DNA of 64,000 nt from Cryptomeria japonica (Eukaryota; Streptophyta; Pinopsida; Cupressales; Cupressaceae), in assembly GCF_030272615.1 (NCBI RefSeq), contig NC_081414.1:811931069-811995068 (forward strand), read 5' to 3'. This document shows positions 43,921 through 54,551 of this stretch, one piece after another. Below the pieces are notes generated by a model that worked only from the letters and a program-made list of their open reading frames with translations, had not been told where the DNA came from and searched no databases. Both the position numbers and the translations under genes were made by a program. Within the stretch, counting starts at the first letter, position 1; every line of letters begins with the position of its first letter.

Positions 43921-44400
43921 AAAGTATACTTTGATGGGTCATATACAAGTCATGGCTCTGGAGCAAGGATTCTCTTCATTACTCCTCAAGGGGATTCTAT
44001 ACCTAAATCATTTAGGATAAATTTTCCATGCACAAAAAATATAGCCAAATATGAAGCTCTGCTTATAGGACTTCGTACAGCTATACAGTGGAGAATACAA
44101 CAATTATAGGTCTATAGTGATTCACAATTGATTGTAAGCTAGGTCAATGATGATTATAACATGAAGGATGACAAACTCATGCCTTATAAGAAGCCAGTAA
44201 AAGATTACAAGGAGCACTTCAGCAAAATTACCTTTGAATAGATCGCAAGGGTACAAAACAAGGCAACAAATGCAATGGCTACCATAGGATCTCTTATGAA
44301 TATGCCTACTATTGAAACTCAGTTTGATTTCATCATAGAATAGTTGATGCTACTAGCTTATGAGGCTTCCCCAATAGAATATGTATGTACAATTGTGGGT
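43921..44400 (+). pseudogene. Element A second RNase H (Tat-type)
   Basis: KVYFDGSYTSHGSGARI gives the first aspartate with glycine-rich context (43921-43971), KYEALLIGLRTAIQW the glutamate helix (44050-44095), and VYSDSQLIV the second aspartate (44111-44137). These are the D-E-D residues of an RNase H separate from the first one, a mark of the Tat/Ogre branch. TAG codons occur at 44108, 44141, 44240 and 44342. It would degrade the RNA strand during reverse transcription. Confidence 0.75.
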
Positions 44401-45666
44401 CTATAATCACCTTGGTACAATGAAATATATACACATTTACATACTCAATACATGTCACCAAATCTGTCTAGAAATCAAAAGAATACCTTTATTCATCAGG
44501 CATCTATACACCATTATAGCTGATACTTTGTATGGAAAGGGATTCGATGGAAGTCTTATCCGATGTGTTAATGAGAATGAAGCACAACTTTCTTTAAAGG
44601 AAGTCCATGATGGAATTTGCGGGGCTCACCAAAGTGGTCCACCATTGTCAAATAAATTGTTGAGAATAGGTTATTTTTGGCCAACTATGGAAAATGATGT
44701 TATAAGTATGTAGTAAAATGTAAACAATGCCAAATGCATGGAGACCTCATTCATGAAACAACACAACATCTTCAACCCATTACATCACCATGGCCTTTTT
44801 CCCAATGGGGATTAGATCTAGTGGGTAAAACCAATCCTACTTCCTCCAATGGGCACAAGATCATTTTAACAGCCACTGAGTACTTTACCAAATGGGTTGA
44901 GGCAATTCCTCTTACATGCACCACTAGAAAGTAGATATCAAAATTTATGCTCAACTACATTATATGCAGATACAGGGCCCCAATATGCTTCGTGACAGAT
45001 AATGGATGTCCATTTAAAAAGCAGGAAGTGAAGGAGTTGTGTGACAAATTCCATATACAAAAAAGATTTGCCACATCTTATTATCCACAAAGCAATGGAC
45101 AAGAAGAGGCTACAAATAAAACAATATTGAAAATTCTTAAGAAAGTTGTCACTGACACAGGATGGGACTGGCATCTCCAGTTAAATCCCTCTCTTTGGGC
45201 TTACAGAATAGGAGTATGCACACCTATAGGAGCAACACAGTATTCCTTGGTCTATGGTATAGAAGAAATACTCCCTTTTGAAATAGAAATACCATCTCTA
45301 AGAGTTTCCTTACAGAACATCATATCAAAGGAAGACTATAGGGTAGCAAGGTTACAAGAACTAGAAACCCTAGATGAAAAAAGACAAACAACGTTCAACC
45401 ATCTACAAGGATATCAAAACAGACTTAGACAGAGTTATAATAAAAGAGTCCGCCCACGAACTTTTGAAGTGGGAGATCTAGTCCTTAAAGAGAACCAAAG
45501 GAACCTAACAGAACAAGAAAAGCCAGGGAAATTCAAACCTAACTAGCTAGGTCCTTTCACAATAACAAGGGTTATAGGCAATGGATCATATAAATTGGCT
45601 ACCATGGAGGGATATCCACTCTCTAACACTATGAACAACATGCACCTTAAACAATATTATACCTAA
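44401..45666 (+). pseudogene. Element A integrase
   Basis: The zinc-binding part has HDGICGAHQ and a later CKQCQMH (44607-44740; a frameshift lies between). Core: DLVGK (44815), FVTDNGCPF (44993-45020) and SYYPQSNGQEEATNKTILK (45077-45133) give the D-D-E triad. The C-terminal part has KRVRPRTFEVGDLVLKEN and KLATMEGYPL. It ends in TAA at 45664. No chromodomain is seen. Stops at 44713 and 44932 and a frameshift near 44400-44710 break it. It would insert the cDNA with a 5-bp duplication, which matches the TSD of A. Confidence 0.8.
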
Positions 45667-48137
45667 GGGTTGTATACTTTAGGTTTTATTTTCTACATTG
45701 CATATCATATTATTCAAAGCATTGCATCACATATAGTTTCTTTTTTAAATGTAACACATTCTCAAAGTTTCAACATTTTCATATAGCACCATCAATAAAA
45801 CAAGGCAACTGTTCAAGTTTATCATTCATTTGCATCCAAGAGAAACAAGGGTCATCTCCTTTCTTAGATATTCAGACATGAAGTCTTTGAGGCCCTAAGG
45901 TCATTCATTTACAACATTACCTTGTGATGATGCTTTACTTATGGTTGGGTAGTGATTTCACTATTTGAGACTTGTTAACCTAAAATCTCTCAATTTCTAT
46001 ATCTTAAACACATTAACAAAATCTCTAATTCATTCTAGACACCTAGTTGATCATATGACTAGTGAAAAATCTAAAACTCTACCTCAACGCTATTGTAATT
46101 GTCACAACCAAGTAGGTTTCATTACTTACAAGTCAAGGCAAGAAAATAAAAAGAAAAAGAGCTATGCCAAATATCCATCTGAAGGCAAAAGAGAAATGAT
46201 ATATAACTAAAATATCATGTATACAAATGCGATAAAAATCTTGACTATGGGAACATGCAAGTAAATCCATCAGGGCTATGGACGCTTATTGGCAATGGAG
46301 AAATATTTGAGAAATTATAGTCTATAACCTCATCAGAGCTCTCAAGGCTTGCTAGCAGCGAGGCTCTATTCGGGATGATTTTGAAGTTAGGATACTCCAG
46401 GTAGCTAGTCATATAGGATGCTAAGGATCTTTAGTCAACACAAGAGCGAGAATTAACTCATCTATACACACATGGGCAAAAGAAGATCAAAGTTTCAAGA
46501 ACCAATGGGGAAGTTTTCTGCGTCTCCATTTGTAAATCCTAGTCACTAAGTGTGTTGATTTGGATGTTCTAAAGGACCTTAGGGATCAATTGACTACTTA
46601 TCTATGAAATGTTTTGCACCTCCATTTTAATTGGTGTATTACAAATGCTAAAACAAACATAGTCAACCTTGTTCGAATAGGAAATGCATCTTCATCATCC
46701 ATATTACATTAACATAGGTCATGTCAAAAATTCATTGTCTCCACATGCATTCTGCAGATCATCATGTCATACAGGTCTGCACACTAGGGGCATAACTAAA
46801 AAAATCGTAAAACAATCCTTCAAAAATAAAAAAAAATCATATAAAGTCCTGAAAAAATCCAAAAACAGTGAAAAACTCAAAATTCAAAAACATTGAAAAA
46901 CTTAAAATTGAAAAACATTGAAAAACTCAAAATCCAAAAACATTGAAAAAAAATCAATACCAAAAATAGTGAAAACCATAAAAAAATACCAAAAACATCC
47001 ATATAATGTCCTGAAAAAATACCAAAAACATAACAACTAAAAACATCTGCAAAACAATCCTTCAAAAATAAAAAAAACATCTGAAAAAAGAGCTGAAAAA
47101 TCAATCAAAAACATTCAAATATCGATCTACATAATCCAAAAACATCAAAAAAGCTCTCAAAAGAACTAAAAATTGAAAATCAATCAATCAAAAAACTTGC
47201 AATAAAATGTCTCCTGAGAAACAAATACCCTAGCAGATATCCAACAAACACTTCGCACAAAGTTAACAAAGGATACGACTATCCAGTCAAACATCTGCAA
47301 TCAACTGATCAAACTGTCTTATCAATCATATCATATCCATATCAAAGTGATCATTATCTTGTCTTAAACAGAAGAGGATACACTCTAAATCAAACAAGTC
47401 AATCTCAAACGGGGTCTATAACTTTCTGAGATCAGACATTATCAATCATCACATCAAGCAACTAAGAATGAAGGCACAAGGTCAGTATAGCTACTGAATT
47501 TTGTCCATTTCAGTCTTTATCTTTTATCATTTGGTGACAGATTATGTTCCTATGCTACTCAAGGATGTCCACAAGTGACTAGAGGAGCCATGATGGGCAT
47601 TATCTTTTTCTTTGTTTGTTGCTTGTCTACTACGTGTTTGTTTCTACAATGAGATATCTTTACATCTTGGTTCCTTATACCTTGATGTGCTAAGCTTCAT
47701 TGTTCAATAATAAGGCTTAGTGATGAGTATATATTGTGCAATAAATAATCACACAGGTTCATGATTCATTCAATTTCATTTTCATTTTCATTTTCATCTC
47801 ATCTGTTTATTGCTAGTTTGTTGATTCTTTTCTCATTACCTCTTTCTAAATCATTTTCTATCATCTAACATTGTTCTATTTCATTATAAGGTTCATTCTC
47901 TCATATTCAATCTCAATATCATCTTCACATCACCTATCTCTATCTCTAATCAACTAACTATTCTTCTATCTTTCATCTCACATTCTTCTTTTTTTCGAGA
48001 GATCATTCATACCTTTAATGCATTAACAATCTCTCGAGGGGACATTACACCCTAAGTATCACCAGGGCATACTGGGGCAAATTTTTTTGTTTTCTTTGAA
48101 AGAATTTCATTCCGACATTGTCTCAAAGAGGGGCAAA
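45667..48137 (+). other. Element A 3' region and polypurine tract
   Basis: Mostly non-coding. An A-rich stretch (46790-47190) consists of degenerate repeats around 'aaaaacattgaaaaactcaa'. A TTCATTTTCATTTTCAT run lies at 47768-47800. No ORF shows a known domain. The tract 'caaagaggggcaaa' (48124-48137) precedes the 3' LTR. Long non-coding 3' parts are common in Tat/Ogre elements. Confidence 0.65.
46790..47190 (+). repeat. A-rich degenerate tandem repeat in the 3' region of A
   Basis: Units resemble 'ccaaaaacattgaaaaactc' with variable spacing, for example near 46859-46960. 'gcaaaacaatccttcaaaaa' and 'taaagtcctgaaaaa'-like blocks occur twice, at about 46808-46860 and 46990-47070. Confidence 0.6.
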
Positions 48138-49398
48138 TGTAGACACCTAAAAATGTCTCATTGATCATGTACTAATTATTCCTCTAATTGATTAAATAAT
48201 TCTTTAATTATTTAATTAAGTTAATTAATCATATTCTTCTAATTTCATATTTCGTCATCATCTATTCTATTTCTTATTCTTTCATCGTTTAATTATTTCA
48301 ACCATTTTCTAAATATTAATTAAATATTTATTATTTAATTAATTTTGATTAATTCACCAATTTAAATAATCTTTATTATTTAAATAAATTAATTCTCAAT
48401 TTCTATGTCTAATTATCTAATCATCAACCCTTTTCTAAATATTAATTAAATATTTATTATTTAATTAATTGTAATTTAATCCTTTAATTCAAATAATCTT
48501 TATTATTTAATTAAAGTCCATTTCTAGCATAATTAAATAGTTTCTTTAAATTATTTAATTAAGTAATTAATTCTTCTAGTTCTTCAAATTCTAATTTCAT
48601 TTAGTTTCTTATTTCTTCTAATTTCTTCCAAATTCAAATACATGTGCATGATTTCAAAAACCAAATTGAAAATCAAATTCAAGTTCTAAATATATTCAAA
48701 TACTAAATTGAATTAAAATAAATTCAATTATTTGAATAAATATCATGCAAAGATTAAATTGAAAATCTAAGTTTAAATGCAAGCACATGCTAAATTAATT
48801 AATTAAATCATTTATCTCTCCAATCTCTATTTCCATCTTTTAGTTAGTTATTTCTAAATTAAGCTTTCTTTGTCATCTTCTTTGTTTCCTACAATCATTC
48901 TTTTTCTTCCTTCAGTTAGGTCTTTCTCAATCAATTGACTCCTTTAATCTTTTCAATCTATTCTATTTCACTCCTACAATTAGCAGTTCAACTATACATT
49001 TTCATTTGAGCTCACTTGAGTTCCACCTCTTGATCAATTTGTTTCGCCTTTTAATCAATCTTCTCCAACAATCTATAAATTGAGCATTCAATCTCCATTT
49101 TCAATCCTCCTCAATCTTGGATGATTACTCTAGATCATGAACTTTGAATCTTTGTGTCACTTGTAGGTTACCATCATAATATCTGAGAGCCATCATACCA
49201 TAGAGAAGAGAAGAGCAATGTAAGTTATACGCAGTCATAGAAAAGGGAGTCTTTAATTGATTTCATTTATAATTCCTATTTGTTTGATATTGCATTATTT
49301 CATTGTCTATTTGTTAGAATTATTTCATTAGATAGGGATTCATGATTTTCCTTTATTTCTAATTGATATTTGAATAAGATGAATTTTACATGCACACA
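48138..49398 (+). repeat. Element A 3' LTR
   Basis: 1261 bp, starts TGTAGACACC and ends GCACACA. It differs from the 5' copy by substitutions and by an extra AT-rich block near 48300-48370. It is followed by the duplication cttta. Confidence 0.9.
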
Positions 49399-49403
49399 CT
49401 TTA

Positions 49404-49550
49404 CTTATTGCAGATGCTTTAATATCTTTTTGGATTGCATGCATAGTTTCAGTAATCTTGTTAAGTATCTTAACCGGTCAATGTTTAAAGTGTTATTGTT
49501 CTTGTTGTCACTAATTCACCCACCCCTCTCAGTGGTTTATAAGTCTATCA
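49404..49550 (+). repeat. E1 3' LTR, right part
   Basis: It resumes at 'cttattgcagatgctttaat' after A and ends TCTATCA. It matches 4524-4669 of the E1 5' LTR. Confidence 0.85.
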
Positions 49551-52500
49551 CATCTATGATTTCCTCATGCTCTTCTACTGAAATTATCCACAATACCTTA
49601 TTAGCAGGTCTAGCTTTATATCTTTCTAATTTGATGTTTGTTGCCACCACCAAATGAGAATAGTGTATAATCTTCTTTTCTGATTGGTAGTCTTCATAAG
49701 CTGGTAAGTCATTCCTTCTTGTTAATTATTTGCGTAGCCATGTGCCAACTACCACAATGGACCCAACTAGATACTGAAAACCATTATCATCTACTTGATC
49801 ACATATCAACTTTTTCTTAAGTTCTACACATCTAGCTAGCCAATACTCAACCTGCTGATCATTATCCTTTGGTGCAACAACAACATACACATGTCCTAGA
49901 AAACAAATTTAAGTACATGTAGAAATAAAAATTGTTAGAATTTATAATTCAAATACAACCATAAATTATATGACAATACATAAAAATATAAAATTTGAAG
50001 TTATAAACAAGAAATTGAATTAAATTACCTAGCTGTATGAGGTGTCAAACATAATCATAATCTTCTGATGTAAATGCATGATCTTTGTATTCATTTCCTC
50101 TAACATCTTGATATTGTGTCTCACTAGGTGTTAAGGATTTGTGTTTCCATTCTTTGACCCTTTCTGTATTCTCGCATTATTCCCATTTACCTGCAACAAA
50201 AAATTGACAAAAACATGCGAGCTCTCTAGTCCATATAGTCCAAGTGTTAGAATTAGAACTCTTAAATGAATGCCATCTAGCTGACCCGTTGATTGTATCA
50301 CAATCATATCTTGGAGGGATATTCTCCTCCCTAACTAGCTAGAAGAAACATCTAATTGTAGAGGTCTGACTTGATCCTATGGATAAAGTTGCACTACACC
50401 AATCCTCAATTGCACTTGCATTTTTAACTTTAGTCATTTCCTTGAATTTGAGTTGTTCTATACAAAGGGCTCTCTTAACACATGCACCGACACCATCATG
50501 TTCTCCTTTCCCATGTCCAGCCTCAAAAAAACTCCACATGTGTTCGATATTAGTTTTCTTATGAATCGTACTCAACCAATAAAATATTCTATCATTGTTG
50601 AATTCCCCTGCGCAGTTATCTGACCATATTAGATGTTGTGTCATGTGAATCTCCCTCTTCCTAAAATTCTCAAAAAAGGTCTTGAAGCAATACTAGATGA
50701 AATCAGATGAGTGTAATTTATTATCACTTATATATAAATGGTACTCTCTCAAAACTTTACGATCCTCTTTTGTACTATCTGGTGCATGCTGATAGACAAT
50801 ATGGACAAAAATCGATACTTGCACTGAATTGTAGCATTGTGATTGGAGCTCATCTTGTGGTGCAAGCATGTAGTTCTCTGCAAAATCAATGACCAAAAGT
50901 ATACTACCAATAGGAAATGTATTCTTACATATTCAAAACTGACCATTGAGCCATCTACCATTTTGAGAGTGTTTAACATATTTAGGTATGATCTTACTCT
51001 TAAATTCATTGATAAATGCATGAACACTAACTTTTTCAATGATTAGATCACACCATCTTCCAACCTTTCCATTCTTCAGCGGATACTCAATAGTTTTAAA
51101 TCTTTTAACATTGACTAATTGTTGTCCAAAATCATTTGAAACATTTTCATGCAAACATTCATCCAACAATGCAAGATTACCACATATATCGCATACACCG
51201 GAAACACATGCATTGAAAAGAAGAATTTGCTCATTTGGTGGGTTGCAAAACAAACTTGATATAAAATCCTTTATAGTTTTAGGTGGTTTATTTATACCAC
51301 ATTCTTGTAACATTCCATTACTATGCATGGTAAAATGTATATATTGAAATACATCATAATGGTAGTGAAATTGGACATGAGTTTTGCAACAACATGTGAC
51401 TCTTTCCTTGTTAATTTGAACATACCAAGGTTTACACTTTTCAAAAGACCTTTGACAAATGATAATACTCAACACCTTATCATCCAAATTTCTTTTGTAC
51501 AATTCGGTTTCAGTCATGTCCAATAGGTGTTTTGGATGTGGATCACAAATTTTTGACCCAACTATTAATTTAAGAACATCTCTAGCATTAGGTGATACTC
51601 TCATATTATTCTGCCAGAATTTTTTGATCAAAGTTTTGACTTCACCAATAAGTTTCATATCAGACCTTGGTAGTCTACCAATAAAAATCCACAAATTCTT
51701 TGTTGGATCACTTTCAAAGTTAAGTCTTCTTTTTATAGCTCTTGACAAAGTTTTACGATGAATATTAAGATATCCACTTATGTTACTCGTCATTCTTTTA
51801 TCAAATGTTGTTTGGCTTACTAAAGATGTTATTATTGCCCATTGTGCTGCATTTTTTTCTTTAGAATGACTTTTCTTTCTGATTGTGTCAAAGGCGCTAG
51901 CAACAGTCGATACAAATTGCTTTAAAAACTCATCCTTCTTCTTGGGTTTGACATAAAAGCCTAAATTCTTCATCACTTTTCATAGTTTAGTCATTTTAAT
52001 TAATTGAAATTGAAAGCAAAATTTATTATTATTAAAAAAAATGTCTAAACAATCTACTTCTAGGTGTCCTAATCCATCTCCATGAAACCAAGACATGAAG
52101 ATTGTTTAGTACATCACTTTTAATTTCAAAATTTTCATTCGTTTGATTATCATTCAAACATGTTTCATTTTTAATTGGTATTTCCATGTCTACATCCACA
52201 TTATTGGTTTCCATTGTAGGTGGATTTTCAATTTTGGTTTCAATTTTAGTTTCAAGTTGAGATCTAGTTTCATTTTGGGTTTCAATTTGGATTTCAATTT
52301 CAGTTTCAACTTGAGTTCTAATTTCATTTGGGGTTTGATTTTCAATTGGTGTTTGATTTAATAAGTAATCTAATTGTACTAAATCACCAATTTCTTCATG
52401 AGAAAAAATATAGGGTTGTGAAGACATACATGTATCCAATAATGGATTAGAAGATGCACCTAAATTAAATGGTTCTATTGTGTTTCCTTCGTAGGCATTT

Positions 52501-52670
52501 ATGGTCTCATCGATGTTCTCCTCTTCTTAAACGATTGTGGAAATTGAAGCTCCTTTCCTCATTCTTGCTCTTCTCTCTCATTGTCGTATTGCCTCCTTCT
52601 CCCTATTTGCTGCAATCTTCTCAGCTGTCTGAACCTTTTTTTGCCAATTCCTGCATTGATTTGATCCCAT
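49551..52670 (-). pseudogene. DDE-type transposase-like gene, decayed and cut by E1
   Basis: Start ATG 52668-52670 (MGSNQCRNWQKKV). The next part has a Glu/Thr/Gln repeat (52110-52340). A frame change or intron lies near 51977-52031. From 51976 one frame runs to 50034. It has a Cys cluster near 51150-51210 (VCDICGNLALLDEC), then three RNase H-like motifs: VIDFAENY (50870-50893), IWSDNCAGEF (50600-50630) and GHGKGEHDGVGACVKR (50480-50525). They supply candidate D, D and E/D residues. A GT...AG intron lies at about 49900-50033. The last exon (49551-49898) encodes a C-terminal domain with GTWLRK and continues at 3597. Stops include 50933, 50693, 50336, 50174 and 50051. Similar proteins occur sporadically in animals and plants; the superfamily is not assigned. 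Confidence 0.7.
49900..50033 (-). other. Intron of the transposase-like gene
   Basis: On the minus strand it opens GTAATTTAATTC after ATACAGCTAG and closes TTGTTTTCTAG before GACATGTGTATG. It is AT-rich. Removing it joins the transposase core to the C-terminal domain. Confidence 0.6.
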
Positions 52671-54541
52671 GGCTGCACAAAATTTTGAATTTGAATTGAT
52701 CTCCTTACCAAATCGATAATAAGACATAAAAAGAGAATGATTAATCAAAACATTCTCTTTGTAGATCGTACCTATTAGGTAATGATTGAAAAATCATTCA
52801 ATCATTGGGATTTGTGCTTGTGGGCTAGATTCTGGCCCAATAAATCTTTTTAGAAATGGACGCCCATTATTTAATGAAATAGGTGCCTGTTTTTAAAAAA
52901 AGGCACCTGTTTTGCTTTCAACAGTACAAAGCGAAATGGGTGCCCATTTTTTAAAATTAGGGGCTAGAAAGAATGCTTAACCTTGTTTTTTCCTTTGGGA
53001 TAGGCTTGGACCAAGCCTATGCTTGGAACTCCAAAAAAATGGCTAAGCTAGAACGACATCAGATTTCTACAATGGCCTAATTTTTTGAGGGCCTTCCTGA
53101 TTGAATTTTTTGATGAAACAAAAACCCATTTCAACATCCTGATTTCAAAAATGTAAATTTCATAGTGATAAGATTATTTTTACTATTTTTTTATTATTTA
53201 TTAATCAAAAGTGGTACCTAAACCTAAAATACCAAGGTTCAGTAAAACTTTAATAACTTTTTTATTTTTAGGATTTAAAAAAAATAAACTATATGACATC
53301 AATATACATACAATGTTTTTGAATATTAATTTTTTTTTGAAAAATATGAAATTTTCATCAAATTATAGTGGTCATACACCTGATGTTTTGTAAATATACT
53401 TTATTGTCAGTTAAAAATTAATAAAAAAAATATATTCAATAAAAAAAGTATTCTCATCAATATTTGGTGTCTTAGGTATCGTTTCCTAAAAGGATTTGCA
53501 AAAATTAATTTATTTGCATAAAAAAGGGTGGTCATACACATGTGTGGTATGCTCCTAAAATAGGCATTTTGAAAAACTAGTTTTTAAACATGCCTACTAA
53601 AAAGTGATTTCTACCATGTGGGTATTAAATTAAATTACATAGTTGACAAGTAAACTCTAAGCACTACATTTTCTATTACTAAAGTTTTCTCATATTCAAT
53701 ATCTAAGTGCATCAAATTTTGATAGCAATCGACATAAAATTTGAAAAATAGAGAAAACACTTCCAGTTTTTGCCCAAAAGTGAGACTCAACTTCTTGTAG
53801 CCACCCATGCATCAGTGGAAATACCACCTTCCATCTACATACTGGTAACTCCATGTGTGCAATTACAGAGCCTTATCTTCATTTGCTTGGTTGTCTTCTC
53901 AACCAGTTTTCCAAAGAGGCAAACTCACCATCTTAACTCTTCCTTTCCTACCTTGGTAGCACATCATGTCTTCTCATACTGATCCTATGCACATCTTTGC
54001 ACATATCCTCATCTTCCACTTTGGTCATTTGGTCTATGTATCCAGTCACTTGTCCTGGCTTACTTTAGCTATCTTATCCCAGGTAGTAATGATGCATTCT
54101 ATGCATGTTAGGGGATAAGCCAAGTGATTACTACTTACCATTAGAAATGAATCCTTGTCTCTTGCAGGGCAAGGAAAGAAGAGAATTAGTTATCAACATA
54201 TTATTCTCTTCATCATCCAGTGTTGCACTCATATGACCTCCTTGTGTGAGCAACTACATCTCCTACACATAATCCAATAGACATCCCCTTTGTCTACTTT
54301 ACTAATTTGCACCAATCCAAACTCTATTTGTCATGTCACCATCCTATGATGACCTAGTCTTCCGAAGGGAGTCTAGTAGTTTCACATGGACCTACATAAC
54401 GGTTGGTAACATCTCAATACCAACACATTACTTTACCGATCATCATACCATACTTGTCTTCAATACTTGTGATCAACACAAGTCAACACTAACTTGTGTA
54501 TAGGTGATCTGCAATACTAGTTGACATCAAGAATAACAATT
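52671..54541. other. AT-rich flank of the transposase-like unit
   Basis: No gene supported. Hairpin sequences lie at 52850-52975, including the arms 'aggtgcct' and 'aggcacct' (52881-52908) and two 'aaatgg..gcccatt' palindromes (near 52854 and 52935). After 53000 the sequence is low-complexity A/T. From about 53800 it becomes more balanced; this part may belong to a minus-strand LTR ending at 56154. Confidence 0.45.
52881..52908. other. Perfect-arm hairpin near the edge of the transposase-like unit
   Basis: 'aggtgcct' gttttt aaaaa 'aggcacct', with near-complete complementarity across the spacer as well. It lies upstream of the transposase start, in a position where a terminal or subterminal repeat is expected. 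Confidence 0.5.
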
Positions 54542-54551
54542 CACTTCAACC
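54542..54551. repeat. Left 10-bp target duplication
   Basis: 'cacttcaacc' here and at 56088-56097 flank the insertion. Length and A/T-rich 3' end of the insert suit a non-LTR retrotransposition. Confidence 0.65.

Larger units (their letters stand above)
9288..49398 (+). mobile_element. A: Tat/Ogre-like Ty3 LTR retrotransposon, interrupted by D and a TIR element
   Basis: A has LTRs 9288-10507 and 48138-49398, a perfect target duplication (cttta, 9283-9287 and 49399-49403), a tRNA-Trp-type primer site and a purine tract at 48124-48137. Coding order is leader, gag, protease, G-patch, reverse transcriptase, first RNase H, second RNase H, integrase. The second RNase H and lack of a chromodomain match the Tat branch of plant Ty3 elements. 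Removing D leaves about 16.7 kb, a size typical of Ogre-like elements. All ORFs are damaged. It is the only element here encoding polymerase and integrase. Confidence 0.9.
3598..49550 (+). mobile_element. E1: pol-less LTR retrotransposon (iMet primer site), interrupted by element A
   Basis: E1 has a 5' LTR (3598-4669), a degenerate tRNA-iMet primer site, a gag-like ORF, a charged second ORF, a purine tract (8343-8353) and a 3' LTR that starts at 8354 and is split by element A. Without A it is about 5.8 kb. LTR ends are TG...CA. No reverse transcriptase, RNase H, integrase or protease is visible, so it would need enzymes in trans. LTR tail, primer site, gag and second ORF match D and E3. E1 looks like a deletion derivative: the first part of the second ORF seen in D and E3 is missing near 6250-6300. 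Confidence 0.85.

Noticed and set aside
42070-45666. Possible endogenous pararetrovirus
   Set aside because: LTRs, a 5-bp TSD, an integrase and a Tat-type second RNase H show an LTR retrotransposon; no movement protein or coat signature is seen.
46684-47190. A-rich repeats as a CRISPR-like array
   Set aside because: Degenerate low-complexity repeats with irregular spacing in a plant retrotransposon 3' region.
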